Assembly (NCBI GenBank): GCA_037127255.1
Contig: JBANSL010000016.1
Location: 6,078,501-6,142,500, forward strand
Source: Persicaria tinctoria
Lineage: Eukaryota; Streptophyta; Magnoliopsida; Caryophyllales; Polygonaceae
Length of the DNA: 64,000 nt
Direction: 5' to 3'
Below are positions 1 through 11,071 of this stretch, one piece after another; the stretch's first letter is position 1; each line of letters opens with the position of its first letter. The position numbers and the translations under genes are program-made. The notes below the pieces were generated by a model. It did no database searches, had not been told where the DNA came from, and saw nothing but the letters and a program-made list of their open reading frames with translations.

Positions 1-885
1 AGCTTGTCCACTCAACTCTCATAATTACAACAATAGCAGTCCACTATGTCCTGCGACGAGGCAGGGTGATGTACGCACTCTTCCTTCGAACAAGTTAAGA
101 GAGTGTTTTCGAAAAGACCCAACAGTAAAGTGAGCCAAAAATAAAGGAGCAAAGGCAAGCAAGCAACGGGTAGAAATAAAGCGACAAAGCACACAAATAG
201 AAACTAAACATCATTCACCCGAATACAACGTCGCCAATGGTCCCGATCCATGACCATCTCTTATGTGAGGGTCAAGAGTGCAAGGTCTTTACGAATAACC
301 TCCATCCAACTCTTCTTTGGTCTTCCTCTACCACATCGGATGTCTCCCAAAGACATCCTCTCACATCTTCGCACAGGGGTGGACGTTGGTCGCCTAATTT
401 GCACATGTCCGAACCATCGCAGTCTAGCCTCTCGCATCTTATCTCTAAAGTTTCCTACACTCACTTTAGCTCAAATGCCTTTGTTTGTAATCTTATCCAA
501 TCTCGTATATATATCAGCATATCCAACACACCATTCTCATCTCTGCTATCAAAGCTTTTGTTGTTGGGCTTTGGTGATAAGTCAACACTCTGCCCTATAT
601 AACAAAGCTGGACGAACAACTACCTTGTAAAATTTCCCCTTTAGCTTAGAGATACCTTTTTTATCACACAAAAACTTGACGCACCCCTCTATTTCTATCA
701 ACCAATTTGAATTCAATATTCAATATATATGACGATCCCACCATCACTCTGCATAATCGAACCTAGATAACTGAAACAATCTTTCCTTGGGATGGTACTC
801 TCTTCCAACCTAACTTCTGAACCTGGCTCGTTCATATCTCCAAAATTACACTGTAAATATTCAGTCTTGGTCCTATTTAGCTCTC
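1..885 (-). pseudogene. 3' fragment of an RTE-type LINE (reverse transcriptase tail)
   Basis: Read on the minus strand, this is the C-terminal end of an RTE-clade LINE reverse transcriptase. Around 845-885 it has the 'RTKTEYLQC' block, at ~575-640 'VVRPALLY', and at 261-464 the diagnostic tail with RLRWFGHV, then VRRCE and GRGRPKKSW. The frame is broken by several stops and frameshifts, for example between 470 and 640, and a stop at 261 precedes the usual DRDHWRR ending. The fragment lacks endonuclease and the RT catalytic core, so it is 5'-truncated at about 885. It runs to the window edge. The family assignment rests on the well-known RTE tail motifs; the exact ends are my estimate. Confidence 0.8.
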
Positions 886-1666
886 ATAATTAAACTAATT
901 TAATCAAATGATTGATTCTCATCCAAAATGATCTACTAACAAATTATCAAAAAAAAAAAAACTTGATGTTATAATTTTTAAAAATTTCACAACTCTAAAT
1001 ACCACCTCACATGGTGATACTACCCCTAAATGGAAGGCATTTCTAAATCATGAGGATTTGGTCCCCTTTTTACACAAACCTTCAAATTAATATATACATA
1101 TTTATTTATATCACACTTAATTACCACTATTATCTATTATCTATCTTTTTTTTTTTAAATCCCCAAGCTTTGTCTGCTCTACAAGGAAACCTAATTGGAC
1201 CTCTCCAAGGCATTTGCACAATTGAACCCACACACTACAATCCCATCAGCCAATCACACCATGCCACGTGTACCAAACACAGACCCACTTCAGTAGCCTT
1301 CGGGCACGCCAATGGGCCGCCCCCCACACTACCCTCGTCCTTGACGGCCCGGTAAGCCCAATGCACCTTCATGTGCTATTTTTCCCATTGCTCTTCAATT
1401 CATAACCTTCTTAAAATCCTTGACAAATTTGATCTTCACATCAAATCACAGGGTTCAAAATTCAAATAAAGTAGCTTGGTTTCCCACCTACAAACCCTAA
1501 ATCTCCTTGAATTGGTACGTCGCGCTTTCTTTATGAGTTGCGTGTACGGCTTCCTTATGTTTGATTCAAACAACTTTAATCAGTTCTGTATAGCTAGATA
1601 AGAAAGTTTTGAGGTAGGAGGTGATCGAGCATTTTCGTATAGTTTGTCGAATCAATCCAACACATT
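886..1666. other. Upstream region of the Dof gene
   Basis: No coding sequence is supported here. The stretch is A+T-rich to about 1160, then turns C-rich with a CACGTG core (1264-1269, in gccaCGTGtacc context a G-box-like ACGTG) within 400 bp of the Dof start. This is presumably promoter and 5' leader of the Dof gene. I see no unambiguous TATA box. Confidence 0.5.
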
Positions 1667-2683
1667 ATGGAAAGAGGGTGGAAAGAGATGGCACCAAATT
1701 GCCCTAGGTGTGGATCTACCAATACCAAGTTTTGCTATTACAACAACTATAGCCTCACCCAACCAAGGTACTTTTGCAAGGGCTGTCGCCGGTATTGGAC
1801 AAAGGGCGGCTCCCTTAGGAATGTTCCGGTGGGAGGTGGCTGCCGGAAGAGCCGGAGAGGGAACAAGCCATCCCTAAGAGCCGCTGGCACCACCACCCCA
1901 CCACCATACCCAAATGCCACACCCACTTCTTGTAGGAGAACAATTAGTGCTTTTGGCCATGTGATCATGAGCTCCGATGGGCCTTCCTCATCCTCTTCCT
2001 CCTCCACCTCCACCATTGATCTCGCTGTTGTCTACGCCAACTTCTTGAACCCCAAAATGCCACAAGAGCAAGCGGAGAACCACCGGACCCACCTCCCCCA
2101 CAACCATAGTTACCATGATCAAGTCATTACAAGCCCTCTTGATCAAATCCCTAGCATTTCAGAAGTCAATATGGAGTTAGGAGTTGGAAGCTGCATAGAC
2201 TTAGCCTTGTCTACCGAGTTATCCGATCAGGCGTACCTTGAGGAGCAAGGTGATCAATTGCTCCTACTCCATCATCATCATCATCATCATCATCACAAGC
2301 AACAAGATCAAGGTTTGATGCAAAACCCTAGTTCATCTTGCTACAATCATGGCAATGAGAGGTGCAATGAATTTGGGGCGTTGCTACCGCCATTGCCTGG
2401 GGCATTGCAAGAGGAGGTAATTCCATGGGAGAAGAACACTGATCTTGATGATCACTTAATTCCATCTTCTAATGATCATCATCAGGATCATGTTGAAAGG
2501 AATGCACTTCAATCAGCAATGCAGGACCCTTCGGAAACCGGAACTCAGTTTTCGAGCTTGTTTAACATAGATGGGTGTTGGAGTCCGCTTGATTTCGCAG
2601 GTTATCCCGACATCCAAACTCCGGTTGCAGCCACGACAACCACACTGACAACAACCGGTCCCGTCAGGCAGCAATGGCCTTGA
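1667..2683 (+). CDS. Dof-type zinc-finger transcription factor
   Basis: A 338-residue single-exon protein. The Dof domain occupies about residues 9-64: the zinc ligands are C12, C15, C37 and C40 in the CX2CX21CX2C arrangement, followed by the invariant [18 protein letters not shown] stretch and a basic KSRRGNK tail. Dof proteins are plant-only transcription factors that bind AAAG cores. The rest is low-complexity: a serine run (~107-114), an [12 protein letters not shown] motif (~118-129) of the type seen in several Dof subgroups, and a nine-histidine run encoded by CAT repeats near 2269-2297. The ATG at 1667 lies just before the domain, as is usual for short-N-terminus Dofs. The target genes and subgroup cannot be told from sequence alone. 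Confidence 0.95.
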   Translation: MERGWKEMAPNCPRCGSTNTKFCYYNNYSLTQPRYFCKGCRRYWTKGGSLRNVPVGGGCRKSRRGNKPSLRAAGTTTPPPYPNATPTSCRRTISAFGHVIMSSDGPSSSSSSSTSTIDLAVVYANFLNPKMPQEQAENHRTHLPHNHSYHDQVITSPLDQIPSISEVNMELGVGSCIDLALSTELSDQAYLEEQGDQLLLLHHHHHHHHHKQQDQGLMQNPSSSCYNHGNERCNEFGALLPPLPGALQEEVIPWEKNTDLDDHLIPSSNDHHQDHVERNALQSAMQDPSETGTQFSSLFNIDGCWSPLDFAGYPDIQTPVAATTTTLTTTGPVRQQWP

Positions 2684-3578
2684 TGGAAGATGAGGTTCAC
2701 ATTTCCCCCTTTTAATTTCTGTCAAGCTACATAATCTCTCTTTAATTTGTCTTAAAGTGAAGATATATAATGTGTGAATACATATACATATATATGTGCA
2801 AGAGTAAGCCTAGATTGAATCGATTTTGTGTTGCTTATTTGTTAATAAAATTTCTATATAATTTTATGTGTATATGTCAAGTGTTGATCGATGTAATAAT
2901 ATATGGTCTCATAAGAACTCACAATTTTTCCTTGCTTAATATTATACATGTGTATTAATTAATTACACTAATCTTAATTCAATTGATCGACCTTTTCTGA
3001 TTCACTTTTTAAAATTAAGTTCGTTCTAATACAAAATCTTAAACCAATGTACATAGCTTCGCCCTCAATTAACTTATTGTATGTTGCAACTTTTTTTATT
3101 TTCTAATCAATTGCATCTATCCTAGGTTTACAAATTCAAGGTTCATTAATTTGGTTTGGTTGATGTATCCCACATCGGTGATTGAAGAAATTAAAACATG
3201 AAAATATAAGGGGAGGTGAGTTTAAATAGGGTTAAGTTTTTAGGTTATAAAAAAATAATCTCGATCGAAGCTTTTTTATTCTAATATAAAGTATATAATG
3301 TATAATTGTGCCGTTAATAAGTTTATAATTTATATTAATATATATGTTTTAATCAATTTGAAGCATTTCATAGGATCTGAGCAAGAGCTTAACCTAACAA
3401 ATTAAACAAACCCATAGCAAGGTTAACTTGTATTGGACTATTGGGGTTCAAATTCGATCTTTAAAGTTTAAATATAATGTTATTTCATTTATTAAAGCCA
3501 CCTGAATTATATGATATAGCTGCATGTATTTGATCTTGCACAAACCAGCAAAATGATATTATAAGTATAAATATATAA
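2684..3578. other. Dof 3' flank and A+T-rich spacer
   Basis: This holds the Dof 3' UTR (T-rich, with possible polyadenylation signals near 2845 and 2935) followed by A+T-rich spacer. No open reading frame or repeat stands out. Confidence 0.4.
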
Positions 3579-3794
3579 ATAGTGCTTAGTTAGCAGTATT
3601 ACAACGTGTTTAAAATAATGTAAATTTTAAATAAAATTTATGGTAAATTGTGTCAGTCAATAACATTAAGTTTATAATATAGTTATAAACTTTATACAAT
3701 AGTGAGAATGTGACTGACTCGATTTACAATACTATTTTATTTAAAATTTATGTTATTTTAAACGCATTAGAAAAAACTATTAACCAAACACTAT
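3579..3794. mobile_element. Foldback MITE of ~216 bp
   Basis: The two halves are inverted repeats over ~80 bp each. The left arm has TAGTGCTTAGTTAGCAGT, then GTTTAAAATA and GTCAGTCA; the right arm carries their reverse complements (TGACTGAC, TATTTTAAAC, then TTAACCAAACACTA). The central ~25 bp (about 3671-3695) forms the loop. It encodes nothing. A terminus resembling GTGTTTGGTTA is typical of small TIR elements, but I could not fix the target-site duplication, so the superfamily is left open. Confidence 0.75.
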
Positions 3795-4364
3795 TCAATA
3801 ATTATATGGTCACAGGTACATTTCAATCCGAAACGAGCACAAACTATCCAATACAATCTGGCGGTTGGATTGGTTGAATCGGGTTTGAGTTGGATCAATT
3901 GAATTCGGATTATTCAATCTTCTTAGAGTTGTGCAATGTCGGATTTTGAATACATCGGGTTTCAATGGATTTAATTTTGGGGTCGATTATATATTGCATT
4001 TCTGTGTATAATAATTTGGTCGTCCATTACCCCTTTTAAGCCAATGAGGAGCGACTCAACAACTGGATTTTTATTTTTTTTGACCTAACACAAACAATTC
4101 CTAAAGTGAAGTAGGCTGAGTTGGGCCCCACCAGGACGAGCCCGCCTAACCCATTACAGGATTGGGCCCACTGACCCCTACCAAGCAAACCTACCCACTG
4201 CCGACCATCTTAAATTTGGTTAGACCATTTTGTACCGATTCTCTATTTTGGAGATTTTAAACTATTTTGGTGATTTTAAGATTTTTGGACGATTTAAAGT
4301 TTTTTTTAGTTCAACAGATTCCTCGTCCTATTTTCCAAAACTAAAAAGCTGGTAAAGTTAACTT

Positions 4365-4757
4365 AAGAGTAACCCCAACAACTTCTCCATATTGAATTTT
4401 TGGAGAATATGAAGATGGATTTTAATCCAATACCTTTCCCATTATCTTCTCTAAAACAGATAATGATGAGAAAAAATGGAGATGATTCAACCCCAAAAAA
4501 TCTGTTGGAATTCAACCCCAAATTCGACCTTTAAAGTTTAAAGGTCGAATTCAACCCCAAAAAATCTGTTGGAATTCAACCCCAAATTCGACCTTTAAAG
4601 TTTAAAGGTCGAATTCAACCCCAAAAAATTTGAAGGAAACTGGGATAAACTCTATAATGAAGAATCTGTTGGAATTCAACCCCAAAAAATCCAGAATAAG
4701 TGGTTTATAATTCTCCATTTTGGAGAAGTTTATAGAGAAGTTGTTGGGCATACTCTA
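4365..4757. mobile_element. Small TIR element, Harbinger-like
   Basis: The terminal sequence AGAGTAACCCCAACAACTTC at the left is matched by the reverse complement of GAAGTTGTTGGGCATACTCT at the right. TAA flanks both sides (cttaAGAG... and ...CTCTaac), which would fit a 3-bp PIF/Harbinger duplication. The interior holds the 64-bp tandem repeat listed separately. There is no coding capacity. Confidence 0.6.
4501..4628. repeat. Tandem duplication of a 64-bp unit with internal palindrome
   Basis: Two identical-looking 64-bp copies start at TCTGTTGG (4501 and 4565). A partial third copy is at ~4664-4690. Each unit contains the palindrome AATTCGACCTTTAAA / TTTAAAGGTCGAATT. The array lies inside the MITE at 4365-4757. 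Confidence 0.85.
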
Positions 4758-4768
4758 ACAAATCCATT

Positions 4769-5183
4769 TTAAGACCATCTCTAAGAGCTCTCTTAAAAAT
4801 TTCTCAAAATGTGGAAACAATTAAAATGCATATTTTTCATAATTATTTTTGATTTAACTACAACATCTTCTCCATTTCGAAGATTTGGAGAATCATTTAG
4901 TTTGGAAAATACTGCAGATTTAGGGAATTCTTTTTAGTTGATTCGTCATTTTAGAGAATGTGATAGAATTTGTTGAACCAAAAAATACCTTAAAATTCTC
5001 CAAAATCTCCAAAATGTGAAAACTATTGGAGATGCTATAATAAATCTGCAGTATTTTTCAAAACTAAATGATTATTGAAATCTTCTAAATACGGAAGATG
5101 TTGGGATTAAAACAAAAAATAATTTAAAGAATATGTATCGTGTGTCACCATTTTTTAGAAAGTTGTTAGAGATATAATCTTAA
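4769..5183. mobile_element. Second Harbinger-like MITE
   Basis: Long inverted repeats: the segment at about 4780-4930 (with ACATCTTCTCC and ATACTGCAGAT) is the reverse complement of about 5045-5175 (CTGCAGTATTTT, GGAAGATGTTG). The ends read TTAAGACCATCTCTAA and TTAGAGATATAATCTTAA, so TTAA/TAA flanks both sides. It is non-coding. It lies directly beside the previous MITE and shares its 'acttctcc' internal style, so the two probably belong to related families. Confidence 0.65.
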
Positions 5184-6110
5184 CTATATAGTGTACCAAG
5201 TATAAGACATTCCACGCCGGAAATAATATTAATAACAAAAAAGAAACTCATATAACCATAGCTATTTCTTGTCTTTGAATTAGAACCTCATTGGCTTGTT
5301 TATATATTAGATCTATCATTGTCTTCATCGTACCGAGTCCAATTGATTTTGACACACCAAAAAAACTGCATTGCATTGCATCAAAGGGATTAGTGACACC
5401 ATGTTTTCTAAGTTTTGAGATGGGTTTCCCCACATAAATATGTGTCGGCGTGTTGCGATTTCATGTCATTCTTGTTCTTCTTCTCCATACTTTGTGTCAA
5501 CTTCGCCCACATTTTAGGATTGAATACATAAATAGACTTCTATCATGGCAATTAACGTTAGATGAAGAACAACCATGAAAAATACAGAGCAAGTGTCTTA
5601 GTCAATCTCGTTCTTATAGTTCATACGGGCATAGCAATGCAGGAGTGCACAAACACTCAATATAATACATAAGCCCGCAGGGACTCTACTTATCTTATTT
5701 GATCTTTGTGTGTAATTGATGTGAGATACTATCAACCATTCCGAAATGGCTCACCAAAAAAGACTTGTGGGTAGTACTCATAGGTTCTCGGTTCGAACCC
5801 TGGAATGACCGCTTTTTATTTACCAATTCAAGATGTGAGCCACTATCATATCTCTAACAAATCTGAAATTTGTATCACTCTTTACCAGTTGATGCCCGGT
5901 ATACGAAGCATAATGTGAAATATATGAAGAGCGGTTAATAAGGGCAAATACGTTTCGAATTACATTGATTTATTATTATTTTTTACAATCATATATATGA
6001 CCGAGAATCACCAACTTAACATAAAAGTTTAATTTTTATTATAACTCATCATTTTATCTTCTATAGTTGACATGGGAAAGAACACTCTCATACTAAACTG
6101 CTCAATAGCT
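5184..6110. other. Spacer, no gene seen
   Basis: No coding region is supported. It contains the tRNA-like dispersed repeat at 5731-5835, listed separately. The remainder is A+T-rich and featureless to my eye. Confidence 0.4.
5731..5835 (+). repeat. SINE-like dispersed repeat with a pol III B-box
   Basis: A ~100-bp unit starts AACCATTCCGAAATGGCTCA, carries a perfect B-box GGTTCGAACCC at about 5793-5803 and ends with GACCGC...TTTATTTACC. An inverted copy at 10088-10185 is about 75% identical by eye. The B-box, with a weak A-box-like TGGCTCA ~45 bp upstream, suggests a tRNA-derived SINE head. It is not an intact tRNA: no acceptor stem closes around it. Confidence 0.5.
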
Positions 6111-6118
6111 ATCACATT

Positions 6119-6630
6119 TAGAGCTGACAAAATATGACCTAGCCCGAAAACCCGACCCGACCCACCCGAATCTAGACCCGTCCGAAAACCAAAAATCTAG
6201 TGTCATGTACAACCCGAGCCCGATCCATTTTAACCCGATACCCGAATGGACCCGAACATAAACAAACTTGACCTGTCCTTGACCGGACCCGAACAAGACC
6301 CGGTTCTACCTTATAATTACTTTAATTTTCTTATTTTTAAACACTCAAATAACGTGAGTTACATATAATGAGACCTAATATACTAAATAAATGAAATTTA
6401 ATAGTCAATAATTAAGAGTAACAAAAAATAATCATTATTTTATAATAAAACTTAATGTGACCCGACTTGACTCAACCTGAACCCGACCCAACCCGAAATG
6501 CATTTGACCTGAACTTAATTACTCGATCCAAAGACTGATCTGAACCCGACCAAACATACAGTATATCTGACATATAACCCGACCCAACATATAACTGAAA
6601 CCGACCCGGACAACTAAATTGCCACCTCTA
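6119..6630. mobile_element. hAT-type MITE with 8-bp target duplication
   Basis: The element begins TAGAGCTGACAA and ends TTGCCACCTCTA, matching the common plant hAT terminus TAGAGGTGGCAA. It is flanked by ATCACATT (6111-6118) and ATCACATC (6631-6638), an 8-bp duplication with one mismatch. The 512-bp interior is dominated by degenerate ACCCGACCC repeats on one strand and has no transposase. Confidence 0.85.
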
Positions 6631-6638
6631 ATCACATC

Positions 6639-8447
6639 AGTCATGGTAACAACTCATTCACTGCACAATCGGCCATTTATACACAAATCAACCTATCTTA
6701 GATTTATGAACTCAAAATTAAATGAAAACAACATAAAAAATCCATTAAGGTACGATTTTTTTAAGAACATGTAAACTTTTTACTAGCTCGATTCTTGTAA
6801 GAACACGAATTTTTCTTTTCTTTATCTTTTAGACTAGTTCAAGGAAAATTTACAAGAAGTCTTGCCTTAATGATTAATTATAAATAATTTTTTTGAAGTC
6901 TCTTGAAGAGAAATAGGGATTAGCGAGGCCTACGTTCTAGCAAATTCTATGAACCTAGGCAAATTAAAAGAGGGACCCAAAAAATAAAAGAGCCAATAGG
7001 TAATTGTAACATCATCATCAACAAAGACTTTCAAAGACAAGGACAAAAATTAGTTTAGGATAAAAAAAAAAATACTAGTACATCACTAGGATTTGTGGTC
7101 CAAATCAATGCATTTACCTTGCTTTATATGAGCGATAAAATAGTGTAAAGTGATCCTTGGTCTGCCATAAAAATTACATGAAACATTCAAATTATGCATT
7201 TCATTTTATTTAGTTTAGCGAGTCTTTTTCCCTGAAACAAGGGATTTAGTCCACCTCACATTGAATAGGTCTAATAAGAGGGTTAAAGTACGTACTTCTT
7301 CACAAGAAAGTAGTCCGTTCCAAGGATTCTACTCTTGAATCTCTTATTAAGGGTGAAGAGCCCCGAACCAACTCACCATACTCCTTGTGAGTGTTAATCA
7401 GGTTTTCCAACTTAAGGGTGATTTTATGAAAACTCGTCTATTTTAAGGGTGATTGTTTTTGTAATTTATTCTTGTAAAAGTTATCCAAATTTTAATTATA
7501 TACTTTATATCAAGTAAATCCAAAAAGTATTTTTCAAATAAGATTTTCTTTAAAAAAAATGGTGGACACAAATTCGAAACATCGGAATATAAGTGAACAA
7601 TATATCTCTTACCAATTTATTCAATTTTAATGGGTTAGATTATTCCTTTGATTTGGACCAAACGAGTATACCTCAATCCATTCTTAATTGCTGATCATCA
7701 TGTATCTTATTCTATGCAACATATATATATTTTCCACACTTCTTATCAACTTTAATGTGACAAATCTTTTCACGCTTTTAGGAGTAAAAAACTGTAGAAA
7801 ACAATAGTACACATTTTTAGGTTTGTTGTGCTAATTAGTAGCATGAATAAATATAATTTTCACCAAAAAGTTCGAGTGAATTTTGGTGAAATTTCGTAAA
7901 CTGGGCCATCAGATATTCAGATGCAAATAATTTGTGTATATATAATTTCTTTTGAAAAAAAATCGATCTTATCGATAAGTGATAACCATAAACTACAGTA
8001 ATTAATACCGATCTACCGTTGATCTTTTAGTGGCATAATTGCAAATCTAAGTGTCATTATCTTGAAATAATCAAATCATGAAAGAAGCAATATTTAAAAT
8101 CACACTGTATAAGTTTGGTCCTCAATTTAATTGCAACACTTAATTACTCTATCCGATCTAAAACATAAAAAAAATACTTTTCAGCATGTATTTTAAATAA
8201 TTAGAATTTAAAAACTATATAAGATATTGACTTTTTATTATTTTTTTAAAATAAATTTAATATTTATTTCTAATAAACACTATATTTAAAAAAAAAATAT
8301 ACTACATCCGATCCAAAATATATGTGGTTTTCTTTTCACCACATATTTTAAGAAGGTAAGAACTATATAAAATATTTTTTTTTTTTACAACTTAATATTT
8401 GTTGATAATAAGTATTAAATTGTAAAAAAATAACAATAAAAAAGTTA
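6639..8447. other. A+T-rich spacer
   Basis: No gene is visible. Near 8149-8350 there are degraded Stowaway-like ends (for example CTCTATCCGATCTAAAACAT and CTACATCCGATCCAAAATAT), pointing to old MITE insertions. The rest shows nothing I can name. Confidence 0.4.
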
Positions 8448-9474
8448 CTCCCTCCGTCTCGGAATAGATGTCGCTTTATATGTTACACGGAAACGGAAAC
8501 GGGGAAACGACGATCCGAATTTTGTAGGAAACGGAAACGTTTAGGAAACAACAATATGAATTATATGTTCATTTAAAGGTCTAAATAATAGCAATAAACA
8601 TATCACCAAATGATACACATTGAATGCATCACTAAGGCTACAAATTAAAAGGTTCAATATCGTGATAAACAATGTCCTTACACATTAACAGAAATCACTA
8701 CATACATGTCAAATATGTCTTGCAAACCAAAAAAATAAAGTAACTTAGTTCTAAAGTAACAACATAATCAATAACAACACAAAGTAATGAATCCAACATC
8801 AAGATTCTACTTAGTTAATTCCTCCTTAACTTCTGGCTTATCAAAGAAAGTTATACAAGTGAGGGTTTACCGATCAGAATTTAGAGGGAGAGAGTATTGA
8901 ACAAGTGAGAAGAGGGAGGACCGAAAATCGAGGAGAAGTAGGCGACAATGATAGAAGAAAACGAGAGTTTCGGATGGGAGGAAGGGGAAGTATGATTTAG
9001 GGTTTGATTATTTTTTATTTTTTAACTATAAAATTAGTGAAAACGTCATCTGGCAAGTCAGAAACGTTTCTGACCAAACGGAAACGGTCAAAGTTTCTGA
9101 CTTTTTTGGTCAACGAAACGATCAAAGTTTCTGACCTTTCAGAAACGTTTCTGAGGTGTTTCCGCGGAGTTTCGGAGTTTCTTCATATGCAGAAACGCGA
9201 AACCGCTATGAAATGGAGTTTCGGGGTATCATAGTTAGACTAGTTGGGTAGATGTCATTTTAGGTTTTCTAGGTAGGGGATAGTAATGATTTGTATTGAT
9301 TTGTGTGTTGTTGACTTTTTCAAAGATTTTGATTGGTTAAAAATGTAGTGGATATTTAAAAACAATAAAATTTATTAAAAAAGTTAGTGGAATGATGATG
9401 TTGATGGATGAGTGAGTGTTTTATTAAAACTTGTGTAGAATGCTAAAATGACTTAAATTTTGAGACGGATGGAG
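8448..9474. mobile_element. Tc1/mariner (Stowaway-like) element with an internal insertion
   Basis: The ends are CTCCCTCCGTCTC (8448) and GAGACGGATGGAG (to 9474), flanked by TA on both sides (8446-8447 and 9475-9476). At 1027 bp it is far longer than a standard Stowaway. The middle (about 8485-9235) has a different character: repeated GAAACG and TTTCTGAC motifs, with an open frame at 9004-9234 that resembles no family I know. That part looks like a second repeat inserted into the MITE, but I could not find its duplication. Confidence 0.65.
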
Positions 9475-9486
9475 TAATATATAATA

Positions 9487-9719
9487 CTCCCTCCGTTCAT
9501 AAATATAAGATCACTTCATTTTTGCACGTACTTTAAGAAGTGAAAAACTATATAAAAAATTATTTTTTTAATCAATTTTTTTCACAATATAGTATGTATT
9601 ATTAATAAATATTATATTACAGAAAAAACATTTACAAAAAAATTAATATTTTATATAGTTTTTCACTCATTAAAATACGTGTAAAAAGTCAACAATCTTA
9701 TATTTGTGAACGGGGGGAG
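9487..9719. mobile_element. Stowaway MITE, 233 bp
   Basis: The terminal inverted repeats are CTCCCTCCGTTCATAAATAT and its near-complement ending GTGAACGGGGGGAG. TA dinucleotides flank it at 9485-9486 and 9720-9721. Interior fully A+T-rich and non-coding. A further partial Stowaway end (AGGAGGGAGTA) follows at about 9778-9789. Confidence 0.9.
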
Positions 9720-9789
9720 TATAGTTTTTAGCTCCTTAAAATACGTGTTATAAAGTCAAACGACATATATTTTGAATAGGAGGGAGTAT

Positions 9790-11071
9790 AATTTTTAGTT
9801 TTTAAAACATGTGCAAATATAAGTAGAGGTACGTGTGCTTCTTACCAATGTGTCGCTTTAGTACCACTGTTCTAAAAAACCCTTCAAAGCATACAGTCTA
9901 GACCTCCGCCTAAACTCTTAACCTCACCTCCCTATCAAGTTCGCCAAGACTCGCCTCGACCGCAAAGACCTTTCATGAAATCTGCCTAAACCCCACCTAG
10001 GCCATTAATCCTACCCTGCCACCGGCACATCAAGCATTTTTTTTTTAAAGAACATAATGTTTAATACAAGGAATAAGTCGCCCTATGTCTTGAATTTGTA
10101 AATAAAGAGCGGTCATATCCGGGGTTCGAACTAGGGGCCTTTAGGTACTATCCGCAAGTCCTTTCCAGTTAGTCATTTCGGAATGGTTAAGTCCTCCTAT
10201 GCCACTTACGGATGAGACTCACAATAAAGTCACTATAGCCAGCTTCATTTATGAGGCAATGTAGAGTTGAGATATGACTCCTACCCTCAAATGAACTCTG
10301 AATTGGAGGATTTCATTTACCTCTGCACAAGGTATGTCCAAATCGAGTCGAGATGTACTCCTACCCATGTCAATGTAGGTGCACCCTAGCGTCTAGTGCA
10401 CCTGTACTTGGTGCACTTCTAGGATGCACTGGAGTGCTACCTTAACCAACATTTATTGACTTAGTTGAAAAGAAAGAATCGCTGATCCTGAAGGCATGTC
10501 CTAACTCTAGTGATGTGACAATATAAGTAATCGCTGATTATCAAGGCATGTCCTGACTCTAATGATGTAACACCGTTTGCACAACAACATTTACACTCTA
10601 CTACCCACGTTATACCAAATCGACTCTTCGATCATAGAGATTTAATGAAGCCAATCACACCAAAACGTCAAAAATCAACAACACTTATTAGGCATAAGAG
10701 CAGGAAATACAACTAAAAACAATACAGTACCAACTAACTTTTGTAGTCTAACAGCATTCATCAATCCCTATCGGTATACCCCCCCACCTATCCAATGCTG
10801 CAAAATCAATATACACATTCTCCAAAATGTTCTTAAAAACCCTAAAACCTTACCCTATATAAATATATAACAGCTCAAAAGTACTATATATTTATAAACT
10901 AATTCCTATGCACATATAACTAAATATATATATATATAGTACTATATATGTATGTTTCTTCATTTTCAAATGAGCAAGCAAATGGGAAAGGCAATTAACC
11001 TGCGGTTGCATATTTGGACTCGCGTTCGTAGTTCTCGACCCTTCGATTTCGATCCCTTCGCTTCGAATCGT
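9790..11071. other. Spacer downstream of the BLH gene
   Basis: No coding region is supported. It holds the inverted SINE-like copy at 10088-10185, two short related blocks near 10480-10565 (CGCTGAT...AAGGCATGTCCT), and toward 11071 the presumed 3' UTR of the minus-strand BLH gene. Confidence 0.4.
10088..10185 (-). repeat. Inverted copy of the SINE-like repeat
   Basis: Read on the minus strand, this matches the unit at 5731-5835: AACCATTCCGAAATGAC, then a slightly altered B-box (AGTTCGAACCCC) and ATGACCGCTCTTTATTTAC. It lies in inverted orientation 4.3 kb from the first copy. Confidence 0.5.

Noticed and set aside
1050..1355. 101-codon frame upstream of the Dof gene
   Set aside because: Low-complexity, compositionally like non-coding promoter sequence, with no motif.
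5780..5815. tRNA gene around GGTTCGAACCC
   Set aside because: Only the T-arm/B-box is tRNA-like; no acceptor or anticodon stem can be formed. Treated as SINE-like.
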